Source: Akkermansia sp. (GTDB lineage Bacteria; Verrucomicrobiota; Verrucomicrobiia; Verrucomicrobiales; Akkermansiaceae). From it: a stretch of DNA of 64,000 bases. The translations under genes and the position numbers were made by a program. The notes below the pieces were generated by a model, which was given only the letters and a program-made list of their open reading frames with translations, had not been told where the DNA came from and did no database searches. Within the stretch, counting starts at the first letter, position 1, and the number at the start of each line of letters is the position of its first letter. Positions 1 through 9,230 of the stretch are shown in pieces. The DNA is taken from positions 37,066-101,065 of the forward strand of contig JAFZHC010000018.1 in NCBI GenBank assembly GCA_017555025.1, written 5' to 3'.

Positions 1-116
1 GTGGCAATACGTACCGCACTCCACCCCAGCCCCCACACGGCAATCGCTGCGCATAGCAGCATCAGGGCGGTGTAGCCCTTTGTGCAGCGTGCGGTCTGAG
101 CGGCCTGTATGTCCAT
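1..116 (-). CDS. 5' end of a membrane protein, possibly EamA/DMT-type transporter (partial)
   Basis: The minus strand has an ATG at 114-116 preceded by a GGGAG ribosome binding site (about 121-125) and an open frame running off the window edge. The 38 or so visible residues start with a short polar stretch and then a hydrophobic helix containing AAIAVWGLGWSAVRIA. That resembles the first membrane helix of EamA-family drug/metabolite transporters, which often have a WG motif near a conserved small-residue segment. Only one helix is visible, so the family call is weak. The frame itself is well supported by the ribosome binding site. It lies 70 bp downstream of the ankyrin gene on the same strand. 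Confidence 0.45.
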   Translation of the reverse strand, partial: MDIQAAQTARCTKGYTALMLLCAAIAVWGLGWSAVRIA

Positions 117-185
117 TACTCCCTTAGTTTAGCAGATGCCCCCGCCGCTGACAAGCGGTAAGTGGGTGTGTGCTCCGGCGAAGGA

Positions 186-3032
186 TTACCTGTTCGATGC
201 ATTTGAGGATTGGGCTCCGAATCGGAGCAGATGTTTTACGCACTCGGTGTTTTTCTGTTTTCGGGCTATGTCGAGGGGTGTTTGATTGTTGTTTGCTTTT
301 CTGTTAATGTCAATACCCGGGGTGACTAACAGTCGAAAAACTATTGAACTTTTGCCGAATTTGGCCGCATAGTACAAAGGCGTCTCGCCTGCGTCGTTGG
401 TGATGTTGATATCGAGGTCGGGTGACTGTAGAAGGATTTCAAGCATTTGGCTATTATTGTTGATTACTGCTCGGTGCAATGCCGTGAAGCCATGAGCATC
501 TTTCTTGTTGACATTGCCTTTCCTTTTTTTCAATAACCTGGCTGCTTGTATATTGTTGCACTCAGCTGCATAAACAAAGGCGTCTTCTGTGTTGATATCG
601 GGGCGTGAGAGCAGGAAATTCAGCAATTCCGTATCTTTGTTTTTGATGGCTTCTTTCAGGGGTGTTCGCCCTTGCTGATCGCTGTAGTTGACATCTGCTC
701 CATCGATAATAAGTTGGCGTATCCCGGCACTATTCTTGTTTTTTAATGCTTGGCTTAACTCTTTAGTATAGATTGACTTACGTTCATCTTTGATGAGTTG
801 TTCTGCCGTTATGCCCTGACGGTTTGCTATCTGTTTGTTGATTGCCCGATGTGCCAGCAGTTGATCGCTGTTGCGCTTTTGCCGATGGATGATAGCGAGG
901 TGCAAGGGAGTATTGCCATCTGCATTGGTTTGGTTTACATTGATACTCTTTATATTGAGCAGGTAATTAAGGGCGTTATAGGAGTTCTTGGTGCACAACA
1001 GGTGCAGGGCTGTATTTCCCCGTTTATCCGGAATGTTGGGATTCAGCTCACTATGTTGAGCTAATAGGGAGAGGGTATATTGATGCGCTTGTTGTGCTGC
1101 ATAATGCAGGGCGGTATTGCCTTCTTTGTCGATGAGGTTAGGATTAACCTTCTTGTTTTTCAGCAGTTGATGGATGACGTTGCCTTTACTGTGTAGTGCA
1201 GCCAGATGGAGGGCCGTTTTTCCCTGAGAGTCGGTGGCATTAACATTGATGGCTTCAATCTTCAATAGTTCGTTGACGATGGGATGATTGCCTTTTTCAG
1301 CTGCAACATGCAAAGCTTGTTTTCCCTGTTTATTTGCTATATCGTATTTCAGCTGCTTTTGGGTGACGAGGTGGCGGAGATAATTGACATTGTTTTTTTC
1401 CACGGCGTAGTGCAGAGCCGTTTTGCCATCGAGGTCGGTCTTGTTGATATCAATCCCTTTGATGTTGAGTAAGAGCGGAACGTAGTTCACGCGTTCTTTC
1501 ATGATAGCCAGCATCAGAGCTGTTCTTTTTTTGCTGTCTTCCTGGTTGGCGTCAATGCCATCGAGGGTTGTCAGGATTTTCAGTTCATCGTCATTTCCGC
1601 TGTCGACAGCCTGTAACAACAGTTGGCTGTTGGGGCAAGCCGCATCATTGAAGCCGATGTCGGGTAACGCTGCGAGGAAGCGTACGCAGTCGAGATGTTT
1701 GCGCCTGAGAGCATGGATAAAAGGTGTATGGCCGTTGTTATCATGCTGATTGATGGCAATTCCGGGTACGGCTGCCAGTAGTTTAACGTAATCAAGCTTG
1801 CCGTCGATAGTAACCTTACAAAGGGCGGTCTGACCATCGTTGTTGGTTAAGTTGACGTCTGCTTTCTGCGTGTTGAGGAGTTCCTGCACGCAATCGGTGT
1901 GGTTGTGGGTAACGGCATACATCAGCGCCGTCCAGCAATGGGTGTCTTGCTGGTTGAGGTTAATGTCAGGCTCTTGCAACAGGCGCTTTACGCAGTTTAC
2001 ATGCCCTTTGATGCAGGCCATCATCAGGGGCGTTTGGTTAATATTGTTGAGGGTATTGGCGTCGGTTCCTTCTTTCAGGAGCTTATCGAGTCGTTGCTCG
2101 TCCCCCTGTGAGACGCATTCCCACAGGTGTTCAACATTGCTTAGCGTCGGTTGTTTTGTTTCGTTAATTTGGGGAACAGGAGGCGCCGGCGCATCTTCCT
2201 TTTCTGCCACGGCTTCCGTCTGCCCTACCATCAACCGAAGGGTGGAGAGAGTCAGTATTATAAGCGTGAGCGAGATGGCTACCCATTGAGTCGGCCGTAT
2301 TTTCTGTTTCTTGCGTTCTGAAACTTGCGCCGATTCTTTATCGGATAGGGTATCTTGCTGTGTATCGGTTGCATCCGCAGGAATATCCGTCAGTTGGTCT
2401 GAGCCCTCTATTGCCTCTTGCTGAAGTTCAGCCGGTATTGGTTGGGGCTCAATTTCTCCTTGTTGGGGGAGGTCTGTAGGCGGCACCGGTGCCGGAGCCG
2501 CTTTTTTTCCGGGGCGTCGCATGCCAAGAAGGCTGTGAGCCATCAGCAGGGATACACAATCCTTATGCCCATACTCATCGGCAAGCGCAATGGGTAAATC
2601 CCCATTGTTGTTGATGATGGATATGTTTGTTTTTTCGTGCGCTAATAAGATTTTAACACAGTCCGTATGACCTTTTTGTGCTGCGAGCGACAACGGGGTA
2701 TTGCCTTGGTAATCCTGTGGGTTTGGGTCGGCATCTTCTCTGTTCAACAGCAGACTCAGGCACTCGGCATATCCTTTGTCTGCCGCAACGAGGATGGCGC
2801 CGGGGCTGATGTCAACCCCGGTTTTGAGCAGATGGTTGAGTGCCGATATGTTGTTGGTTTCTGCAGCCTGTATAATCTGTTTTTTGTATGCTTGAGCAAG
2901 CGTGCCGGAAAGCACGGCTGTATTGGTTGTGGAGCGGTTGATATGGTCAGTCAGACTGAAGTCAGCAGAGCTTTCGCTCTCTGCCTCGGCAGGGAGCTGT
3001 GAGCTTGTCGGCGTTGTTTCGTTTTCAGGCAT
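186..3032 (-). CDS. Large membrane-anchored ankyrin-repeat protein
   Basis: The 948-residue protein is built almost entirely of ankyrin repeats, with recurring G-x-T-x-L-x-x-A and A-x-x-x-G-x-x-x-x-V-x-x-L-L patterns about 33-36 residues apart. Residues about 50-165 hold three or four repeats. Residues 170-245 are a Pro/Glu/Gln-rich linker ending in a basic KKQKIR patch. Residues about 248-270 form one hydrophobic helix. Residues about 300-945 hold a long solenoid of roughly eighteen repeats. The basic patch before the helix predicts (positive-inside rule) a cytoplasmic N-terminal ankyrin part and a periplasmic solenoid. No enzymatic domain is visible; a protein-binding scaffold is likely. 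It starts 10 bp after the gene at 3042-4016 and is probably the last gene of that run. The partner is unknown. Confidence 0.85.
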   Translation of the reverse strand: MPENETTPTSSQLPAEAESESSADFSLTDHINRSTTNTAVLSGTLAQAYKKQIIQAAETNNISALNHLLKTGVDISPGAILVAADKGYAECLSLLLNREDADPNPQDYQGNTPLSLAAQKGHTDCVKILLAHEKTNISIINNNGDLPIALADEYGHKDCVSLLMAHSLLGMRRPGKKAAPAPVPPTDLPQQGEIEPQPIPAELQQEAIEGSDQLTDIPADATDTQQDTLSDKESAQVSERKKQKIRPTQWVAISLTLIILTLSTLRLMVGQTEAVAEKEDAPAPPVPQINETKQPTLSNVEHLWECVSQGDEQRLDKLLKEGTDANTLNNINQTPLMMACIKGHVNCVKRLLQEPDINLNQQDTHCWTALMYAVTHNHTDCVQELLNTQKADVNLTNNDGQTALCKVTIDGKLDYVKLLAAVPGIAINQHDNNGHTPFIHALRRKHLDCVRFLAALPDIGFNDAACPNSQLLLQAVDSGNDDELKILTTLDGIDANQEDSKKRTALMLAIMKERVNYVPLLLNIKGIDINKTDLDGKTALHYAVEKNNVNYLRHLVTQKQLKYDIANKQGKQALHVAAEKGNHPIVNELLKIEAINVNATDSQGKTALHLAALHSKGNVIHQLLKNKKVNPNLIDKEGNTALHYAAQQAHQYTLSLLAQHSELNPNIPDKRGNTALHLLCTKNSYNALNYLLNIKSINVNQTNADGNTPLHLAIIHRQKRNSDQLLAHRAINKQIANRQGITAEQLIKDERKSIYTKELSQALKNKNSAGIRQLIIDGADVNYSDQQGRTPLKEAIKNKDTELLNFLLSRPDINTEDAFVYAAECNNIQAARLLKKRKGNVNKKDAHGFTALHRAVINNNSQMLEILLQSPDLDINITNDAGETPLYYAAKFGKSSIVFRLLVTPGIDINRKANNNQTPLDIARKQKNTECVKHLLRFGAQSSNASNR

Positions 3033-3041
3033 GTTCTGAGC

Positions 3042-4016
3042 TCAGCAAGGTGGGTTGAGGGGGATTCTGTAATGCTTGAGATGCCTGCTGATGTGGTGGG
3101 AGCCGGCATGTCGGTAGCGATGCAGCAGGATGATGAGTGCCGCCCCGGCCAGAAAGAGACCGCCCCCAATCATTCCCCCGGGGCTGAGGTCGCGGAGGCA
3201 GAGTGCGGCGAGGAAAAGGCACGCAATGCAGGTGGCCGCCGCCCCCAAGCCAAATTCTGCCAGACGGGTCAGCCACAAATCGGTAAGGGTGACGGGGGCT
3301 ATGTCCTGCGGGGTGAAGCTCAGGCAGGGACTGCCATTGAGCTCGCAGGGGAGGAAAGAGGGGATATCCGCGACCTTGCCGCCGTAGATGTTTTTCTCGC
3401 CGTGCTTGATGAAAGCGTTTATCTCGTAACCGAAGGCGCACCAAGCCAGGCTGAGAGCCAGCAAGGTATATTGCAGCCCGACGGGCAGGGTGGCTGCCGT
3501 AGCAGCGTCGTTCGCCGGCAATAGGGGACCACAGGCAAGGTCTCCGCCAAAACCGGCAAAAACAGCCCGAGGTGCCAGTACGATTGCCGAGCGGGCAGAG
3601 GAATAACGCAGGGATTGCAGTCGGCTGAGCCCGCAGCTTCTGGCCCAGAGGTAACGGCGCCCGATATCATCCTCGCACAGGTACAGGTGCTGTGTTTTAT
3701 CCTCACGCAGGGTTGCCGTGTTGTTGCTGATGGTCGCCAGAGGGGTACCATTCAGGCTGATGGTACCGCTGACTGCCGGCAGGCGCATGCGGCGGGCGTT
3801 GGAATCCACTAGGCGGCGGGGGTAGCTCAGCTGCATTTGCAGTTGATCGCCGCGCAGGTTGATACTCAGTATCAGCGAGGTAGGGTCTACCCGTATTTCC
3901 AGTTCAGCGGAGCCGAGGGTACCGCTTATTTCTTTGAGCATCATGCCACGGCTGCGCAGCTTCTTCGATTGAAAAGTTGCGCTGAACAGGCTGCACATGT
4001 CGGGGGAGGAAGGCAT
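3042..4016 (-). CDS. Unknown membrane protein
   Basis: I do not recognise this 324-residue protein. Its first 170 residues are soluble and rich in beta-forming sequence. The second half has hydrophobic segments near residues 175-195 and a long hydrophobic pair near 255-295, then a His/Arg-rich tail. The start lies 4 nt after the stop of the upstream PH/DUF3592-like gene and its own stop lies 10 bp before the ankyrin gene, so the three are probably co-transcribed. It lacks the Y-V-L-T-x-K-R motif of its neighbours' family. A role at the cell envelope is inferred from context only. Confidence 0.65.
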   Translation of the reverse strand: MPSSPDMCSLFSATFQSKKLRSRGMMLKEISGTLGSAELEIRVDPTSLILSINLRGDQLQMQLSYPRRLVDSNARRMRLPAVSGTISLNGTPLATISNNTATLREDKTQHLYLCEDDIGRRYLWARSCGLSRLQSLRYSSARSAIVLAPRAVFAGFGGDLACGPLLPANDAATAATLPVGLQYTLLALSLAWCAFGYEINAFIKHGEKNIYGGKVADIPSFLPCELNGSPCLSFTPQDIAPVTLTDLWLTRLAEFGLGAAATCIACLFLAALCLRDLSPGGMIGGGLFLAGAALIILLHRYRHAGSHHISRHLKHYRIPLNPPC

Positions 4017-4020
4017 AAAC

Positions 4021-5091
4021 TCAGATTTTTGTCAATTCAACGAGATAATAGGCTTCGCTGCGCCTGCCATACCATTGCCGAATGGTGCGGAGCAGGCGCC
4101 ATAGCAACCAAAGACTGATGGCCAGAAAAACACCGATGAAGCCGATGGCATTGCTGCGGTTTTCGCCGGTGTCGCGCATCACACGCGAGGGATTACCGGG
4201 GGCGTAAAGCACTTCTGTCTGTTCGCCGATGTTCCACTCCGGTTTGGTGTCGCCGAACATATCCGTGGCTCGTACTAGTGGTGAATCTGCTGTGGGGAAG
4301 AGCAGGATGGGGTAGTAGCGATTGACTGTGCGCTTGTCCTCCTCGACGGAGCGTTTTTCGTAACCGATGATGGTGGCTGAGCTGCGCTCCCCGCTCAGGT
4401 AGAGGTTGGCTCCGGTGCGGATTACGAATGCTGGCAGAAAAATGCCGGCGGACAGGTAGAGGCCGATGAGCAGCAGCGCTATTCGAGTGCCCGGCAGGCT
4501 GTGTTCCCAACTCAGGCGGAATGTCGGGGCTGCTTGTTGAGCGGTGGTATCGGGGAGTTGTACCCCGCCATCGCGTAGCGCTGTTTCGAGCCCTTGCGTG
4601 TTGCGAATGTGGCGCAGGCCGTTCGTTCTGCTGTAGCGGCCGAGATCTTCCTCATACATCAGATAATCCCGACAGCCGTTGCTGTGTTGCTTAATTCGGC
4701 AGACGCTGTTGACTGCCAGAGGTAGAGCGTAAATCAGCGGTTTGCCCAACGGCCGGCGGTTGAGAATGAGTATGCGGCGGTTGCTGACAGCATATAAGGT
4801 GCCACCGAGTGAGGCGATGCTGTAGAGCGTGGTAAGTAGTGAAGCGCTACCCGCCACGAGAAAAAAACTCAGAACGAGTTTTGTGATGAAATCATTATCT
4901 CCATCCCCCGTTATGCCATGCATGAAGCCGAAATAGGCTCCGAAAAAAATCAGCGTTGCCAGGGCGCAGGCACCAATGGTTACATACTGATTGCTCGGGT
5001 TGGCTTGCTCACTCCATCGTATTGCCTCCCCATCCTGCAGAGCCGGGGTGAGGGCATTTTGTAGATTATCAGCTGAGATGGGATGCTTCAT
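4021..5091 (-). CDS. PH-like/DUF3592-like membrane protein
   Basis: This 356-residue protein belongs to a paralogous family found eight times in the window. The N-terminal half has two hydrophobic segments followed by a bacterial PH-like domain with the family signature (GGTLYAVSNRRILIL) and a strand ending near an RNTQGLE segment. After a second membrane segment comes a DUF3592-like beta domain containing ATIIGYEKR, a YYPILLF strand and VLYAPGNPSRVM, then a C-terminal helix. Family members are integral membrane proteins with no assigned activity. It sits between a second paralogue (5279-6370) and the unknown membrane gene at 3042-4016, all on the same strand. Confidence 0.75.
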   Translation of the reverse strand: MKHPISADNLQNALTPALQDGEAIRWSEQANPSNQYVTIGACALATLIFFGAYFGFMHGITGDGDNDFITKLVLSFFLVAGSASLLTTLYSIASLGGTLYAVSNRRILILNRRPLGKPLIYALPLAVNSVCRIKQHSNGCRDYLMYEEDLGRYSRTNGLRHIRNTQGLETALRDGGVQLPDTTAQQAAPTFRLSWEHSLPGTRIALLLIGLYLSAGIFLPAFVIRTGANLYLSGERSSATIIGYEKRSVEEDKRTVNRYYPILLFPTADSPLVRATDMFGDTKPEWNIGEQTEVLYAPGNPSRVMRDTGENRSNAIGFIGVFLAISLWLLWRLLRTIRQWYGRRSEAYYLVELTKI

Positions 5092-5278
5092 AACAGATGT
5101 GAGATACTGTGTTTTGTACCACGTTTTATGCGGTGCGTCAAGTTTTATCGCGGTTCAATAGCTCTCTTTCATGATGATGGATTGGCGCTTGGCGAGCGTG
5201 TAGAGAGAGCGTTCAGATGCTGCCCGCAAAGTAGCTCTCCTTCAGGCCGCGCAAAGGTAAACGCGGCTTTGCTTGCAG

Positions 5279-6370
5279 TTATGAGGGCGTGCTCTGCTTG
5301 CGGTAACGCAACCGACGGCGCAGTTGGTATACAAGAGCTGCCAGAGAGCCCAGAAAAAAGAGCAGGATGAGGCCGGGCTTCACATAGCGTAGGCACGAGG
5401 CTCGTTCTGCCACGCCGGGGTTGTGGGGCAGATAAATGATGTCCACCTGAGAGTGGAGTTCGTGTAGCGGGCGCTTGTCGCCCAGCCTGTCAATGGCTTG
5501 AGTGAGGGTGCCGTCGGCGGTGCTGAAGCGGAGCACGGGGTGGTAGCGAGTGACGGATTTGCGAACCTTGCCGCCTTCCGTTTTTGCCTGAACGTCGTAG
5601 TCAACGACAGTAGCCGTGGCGGGTTGCCCTAGCACATCCAGCTGCAGTTCTTCACTCGTTTGTAAGAGGTACAGGGTATTACCGAGTATCAGCAACGGTA
5701 TCAGGGCGAATATCGCCAGTTTTTTGCAGCTAGGCGGCGGGGTGGGGGTGGCCTGGTCAGTGCTTGGTAACTGCACTCCGCAGCGCTTGAGCTGATGTTC
5801 AAACTCAGCCACATTTTGCACGCCGATGAACCCTGTGGGGATGGTAAGGCGTCCTATGTGTTGCTGCATCAGCATGTAGTCCGCACTTCCGTTCTTACGC
5901 CGTTTTACTTCAAAAACCATATTTTGAGTAATGCGTGTGGAGTTTGTTATGCGCCCCACCAAGGGATAATGGATGATGATGTGGGCATGGCTGCGCGTGA
6001 GAACATACACGGTGCGATAATTGCACAGCATATGGCCAACAATCAGCAATAGGCAGAGCGCGGATATCGCAGGAAATATCAGCAGCTTTTCTGCCTCCTC
6101 GGGCAGCATTCCGCCGGGTTCCGTGCAATCGAGCACCAGCAGCCAATATATCAACAGAAGGGGAATATTGCACACTATCAGCAACATCGTCAATTCATCA
6201 TTAAGCTTGCGCCTTCGTTCTGACCATAGTACTTCTACCTCCTTTTGTGGAGTGCTTTTCTGTTCATTGTCGGCCTGTTGGGTAGCGTGCATGTGGGGAT
6301 TATATAGGCCGTCTACCTGATTGTCAAATGTTTGTTTGGGGTAGTCGTATGACTGATAGCCTTTTTGCAA
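5279..6370 (-). CDS. PH-like/DUF3592-like membrane protein
   Basis: This is a 363-residue paralogue of 4021-5091 with the same order: soluble N-terminus, paired membrane helices, PH-like domain (YRTVYVLTRSHAHIII in the signature position), helix, DUF3592-like domain (ATVVDYDVQ, RYHPVLRFSTADG, IIYLPHNPGVA) and a last helix. The usual K-R after YVLT is replaced by S-H, so it is one of the more diverged copies. A 187-bp gap separates it from the downstream paralogue. The start could also be at the internal Met near residue 27 (MHATQQ), since no strong ribosome binding site decides it. Confidence 0.72.
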   Translation of the reverse strand: MQKGYQSYDYPKQTFDNQVDGLYNPHMHATQQADNEQKSTPQKEVEVLWSERRRKLNDELTMLLIVCNIPLLLIYWLLVLDCTEPGGMLPEEAEKLLIFPAISALCLLLIVGHMLCNYRTVYVLTRSHAHIIIHYPLVGRITNSTRITQNMVFEVKRRKNGSADYMLMQQHIGRLTIPTGFIGVQNVAEFEHQLKRCGVQLPSTDQATPTPPPSCKKLAIFALIPLLILGNTLYLLQTSEELQLDVLGQPATATVVDYDVQAKTEGGKVRKSVTRYHPVLRFSTADGTLTQAIDRLGDKRPLHELHSQVDIIYLPHNPGVAERASCLRYVKPGLILLFFLGSLAALVYQLRRRLRYRKQSTPS

Positions 6371-6459
6371 AAATAGCGAAACTAATGCTCGCTTGATTGA
6401 TAAACCCGAGTTTGCGCAAGCGGTATTTGTTAGCGTGTATTTTGTGGTGTGCTCCCGAA

Positions 6460-7044
6460 TTATTCATCTTCCCCTTTATCAGGTCTGAACACCCCCTCAT
6501 ATACTGACTTGCCATAATTTTTCATTTCATCATCGTAAAATTTCTTACAATGTACGGAGATAAGTGCATCTAACCACCCGGGTAGCATAGCATCCAATCG
6601 ATAAGCTTCTGATGCAGAGTTAGTCAGATGAGCCTCTTCTTCTGCCCTCGCAATGTAAAGGGGGAATTCGGCAGTTTCGCCAAAGCTGTTAGTCGCCAGG
6701 TACAAAGGTTTTCCTTGCTTATATCCCTTAATCTTAATTTCATTTTTCGCAAACAGAACAATTTGTTTTGTTTTTTCATGATAGTAGATGTGGTATCGGG
6801 TTTCTCCGCCATGCACATCTGCGCGTTTCAAATGGAAAGTTTTTCTTGCTTTGCGGTCAGAATCGCCATCGAAGGCATGATTAACAATCTGCCATCCTGT
6901 ACTACGGATTTGTTGTTGAAGCTCAGGTTCGTAATAATCCTGACCAGCCGTTACGGTCAGAACATTCTGCTGACAAGAGACGCAAAAAAGGCAACTAACC
7001 ATGTACAACAAACATGGAACGGTCAAAAAGAATCTACTCATCAT
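6460..7044 (-). CDS. Putative secreted protein or lipoprotein, unknown
   Basis: This 194-residue protein begins with a hydrophobic leader ending VSCQQN, which could be a lipobox with Cys24 or an ordinary signal peptide; the -3 position (Cys) is not typical for a lipobox. An AGGAG ribosome binding site precedes the start, and the next ATG one codon on is an equally good start. The mature part is polar, with lysine- and tyrosine-rich beta segments. I do not recognise a family. The gene is more AT-rich than its neighbours. The 168 bp upstream (7045-7212) are AT-rich and probably hold its promoter. Confidence 0.6.
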   Translation of the reverse strand: MMSRFFLTVPCLLYMVSCLFCVSCQQNVLTVTAGQDYYEPELQQQIRSTGWQIVNHAFDGDSDRKARKTFHLKRADVHGGETRYHIYYHEKTKQIVLFAKNEIKIKGYKQGKPLYLATNSFGETAEFPLYIARAEEEAHLTNSASEAYRLDAMLPGWLDALISVHCKKFYDDEMKNYGKSVYEGVFRPDKGEDE

Positions 7045-7212
7045 TATCTATCTCCTATGCTCATGGTAATACTCCCCGGAACCGAATCCGCAACAAAAAA
7101 TTGCACACAATGGGGATTTCCTAATAAATAGGCGTTTGCCGCAGGCATATTGTTGCGCATTTTTTTGCATTTTGTTGCCAATGTTATACAAACATACACT
7201 TGCAAGGGGCTC

Positions 7213-8130
7213 TTACTTGAAAACAATGTTGCGGGCGGCTTCGTAAATATCATCCTGCGTAATATCACCTTCTTTCAGCGAGGGTAAGTTGGCGACTGAT
7301 GCCGATTCACTCCACCAACCGGCCAGACTGCCGAGTGCAAGGAACTCAGCAAAGGTGGTGCAGTTTTTCAACAATTGCAGCAGGTCGTGAGCCTCGTGAA
7401 ACTGGGTCCACACATCGTCATCCGCACGCACAAGGCGGGCCATCTGGTTAAGTAGTTTTTTAATCCGGTAGGGGCGTGGGGTGGTGTATTCTACTTCAAC
7501 GGCCCAAAAGTTCTCGTCATTCCTGTGGCGCAGGCGGTTCCAGAGGTTGGGTTTGTGTAGTGAATGAACCCGCACAACTTGCTGGCATAGACCTTCTGTA
7601 TACAGCGTGCTGCCGGGAGCTTCGAGCTGGAAATCGGCACTTTTTTTGGGAAGCTCGGAGGGAGCACTAATAAGTTGGGGGATTTCATCCTCGCCTACCA
7701 GTAGCAGGGGAAAGGTGAGTTGAAGTTGCCGGCAGTAGGGGCCGCGAGGCTTTCGCTTGGGGGCTGGCTTTTCCCGAAGATGAAGGATGAATCCCAGAAG
7801 GGGCGTGATGATGAGGTGGGGAATGGAGCCATAATCTATCAGAAGGCCTAGCCCCGCAGCCAGCGCTGATATTACATGCGGATTGTCACTCCATCCCAAC
7901 TTTTGCAGGAGTGAGACGAATAGTTCAGGGACGCCGGCCGCGAGGATGCTAAGGCCGCCAAGGAGGCAGAGACCGCCCAGAAAGGGAACAATGCAGTCCT
8001 CCCTCCAACGGCGAGGATTGCGCCATTTCTCCCACACCCAGATGCAGATATTACCCCAGTTGAGCAGAGACAGCAGTACCCCGGGGATGAGGAAAAGGCA
8101 GGAGAAAGAGATGCAGAAGATTTTTTCCAT
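7213..8130 (-). CDS. Unknown membrane protein
   Basis: This 305-residue protein has a first hydrophobic segment at about 1-28, two or three more between 48 and 118, and then a soluble C-terminal domain of about 180 residues. The join contains a basic EKPAPKRKPRG stretch, which predicts that the C-terminal domain is cytoplasmic. I do not recognise a family. It is flanked upstream by the hairpin repeat at 8229-8260 and the rhuM remnant. Confidence 0.6.
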   Translation of the reverse strand: MEKIFCISFSCLFLIPGVLLSLLNWGNICIWVWEKWRNPRRWREDCIVPFLGGLCLLGGLSILAAGVPELFVSLLQKLGWSDNPHVISALAAGLGLLIDYGSIPHLIITPLLGFILHLREKPAPKRKPRGPYCRQLQLTFPLLLVGEDEIPQLISAPSELPKKSADFQLEAPGSTLYTEGLCQQVVRVHSLHKPNLWNRLRHRNDENFWAVEVEYTTPRPYRIKKLLNQMARLVRADDDVWTQFHEAHDLLQLLKNCTTFAEFLALGSLAGWWSESASVANLPSLKEGDITQDDIYEAARNIVFK

Positions 8131-8228
8131 GTCTGCTTATATTTAGACATCTCCACCGAAAAATCGCAACAAAAAAGTGCAAAGATAGTGATTTTCTGGC
8201 ACACCTTTGCCCTCCCCCTGAGCAACTC

Positions 8229-8260
8229 GCCCCCGCGGAGCAGGGCTCGGCGGGGGCGGG
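8229..8260. repeat. 32-bp hairpin repeat, copy 1
   Basis: These 32 bases are identical to 9231-9262. They fold as a hairpin: GCCCCCGC pairs with GCGGGGGC, and inside it GAGC pairs with GCTC across an AGG loop with one G-G mismatch. The copy begins 7 bp beyond the stop of the rhuM remnant, so it may end that transcript, although no T-run follows. Confidence 0.85.
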
Positions 8261-8266
8261 CATGAA

Positions 8267-9164
8267 TCACATCAGCTCCTGCATGCGGCGGATTTCTTTA
8301 TCGAAGTCGGAGTCGATGATTTGCGTGCGGTTGAAGATATCGTATTCAGCCTCGGCTTTAGTGTGGGCGTCTTTTTGCGAGATGCGTGCTTTATCCGGCA
8401 GGATGTCATAGCGGCGGAAGGAAAGGAAGGCGTTGACGCTCTCCGAGAATTCAGGCTACGGTGACGTCAGATTTCAGGATGCGGCCATCGGGTGCGTTTT
8501 TCCATGTTTTAAGCCTCATGTGGTCTTTGGTGTGGTCGGCTTCGCTCCAGATGATTTCAGCCGCAGTTTTGCCGGTGATGGCGTAGTGAAATTTGTTCTG
8601 CACCATGGAGTAGAAGAGGCGCGTTTCCTTTGCCTGTCGGTCGTAATCGATGCTGCATTCGGCGAAGATGTCGGTAATTTGTTGCCAGATGCGGCGCTTA
8701 CTGGCGCGGACTCGCTCCAGAAGTTCGCGGAAGTAATCTTTGCCGAAAGTTGTTTTGCCTTGTTTAAGGCGCTCGTCGTCCATAACGAACCCTTTGCGGA
8801 TATATTCATTGAGCGTCTTAGTTGCCCATTGTCGGAAAACAGTAGCCTTTCGGGAATTAACACGGTATCCGACGGAAATAATGGCGTCGAGATTGTAGAA
8901 CTTTGTCGTGTATGTTTTGCCGTCTGTTGCAGTATGTGCAAAATTTGCACATACTGATGATTCTTCCAGTTCAAACGATTGGAAAATATTTTTCAGGTGT
9001 TTAGAGACAACGCTTCTTTCTACCTCAAACAATTCGGCTATGGCTTTTTGGCTAGCCCATAGTGTCTCGTCTTTTATGTAAACTTGAATGTTTACTTGCT
9101 CTTCCGTCGAATGGTAGAGGCAGAATGAGAGTGCGTGGCTGAGAGTGGAAGTGGCGCTCTTCAT
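8267..9164 (-). pseudogene. rhuM: RhuM-family protein, internally deleted and frameshifted
   Basis: The first 237 codons (9164 down to 8451) read as a RhuM-family protein. There is an N-terminal winged-helix-like region (SQKAIAELFEVERSVVSKHL), then the family hallmarks YNLDAIISVGYRVNS and FRQWATKTLNEYIRKGF. RhuM proteins are usually about 330 residues. Here the frame stops after SDVTVA. The typical C-terminal end then continues at once in another frame (EFSESVNAFLSFRRYDILPD to a TGA at 8267-8269). Roughly 40-45 residues that normally lie between these blocks are absent. The gene is therefore a remnant with an internal deletion and frameshift. RhuM was named from a Salmonella pathogenicity island and is common on mobile DNA; its function is unclear. 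Confidence 0.8.
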
Positions 9165-9170
9165 GTGAGA

Positions 9171-9199
9171 ATGATAGCATTTATGCGTCTAATTGTCAA
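9171..9199 (-). promoter_or_regulatory. Sigma70-type promoter of rhuM, possibly leaderless
   Basis: On the minus strand TTGACA (9194-9199) and TATCAT (9171-9176) are separated by 17 bp. The -10 box ends only 6 nt before the ATG at 9162-9164, so transcription would start at or next to the start codon. Confidence 0.7.
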
Positions 9200-9230
9200 T
9201 AAGTTAATTGGTGTAATTTAAGGTGTAAAT

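Noticed and set aside
8267..9164. RhuM as evidence for a defence or pathogenicity island
   Set aside because: A single broken gene between unknown and metabolic genes does not define an island; no restriction, toxin or phage genes accompany it.
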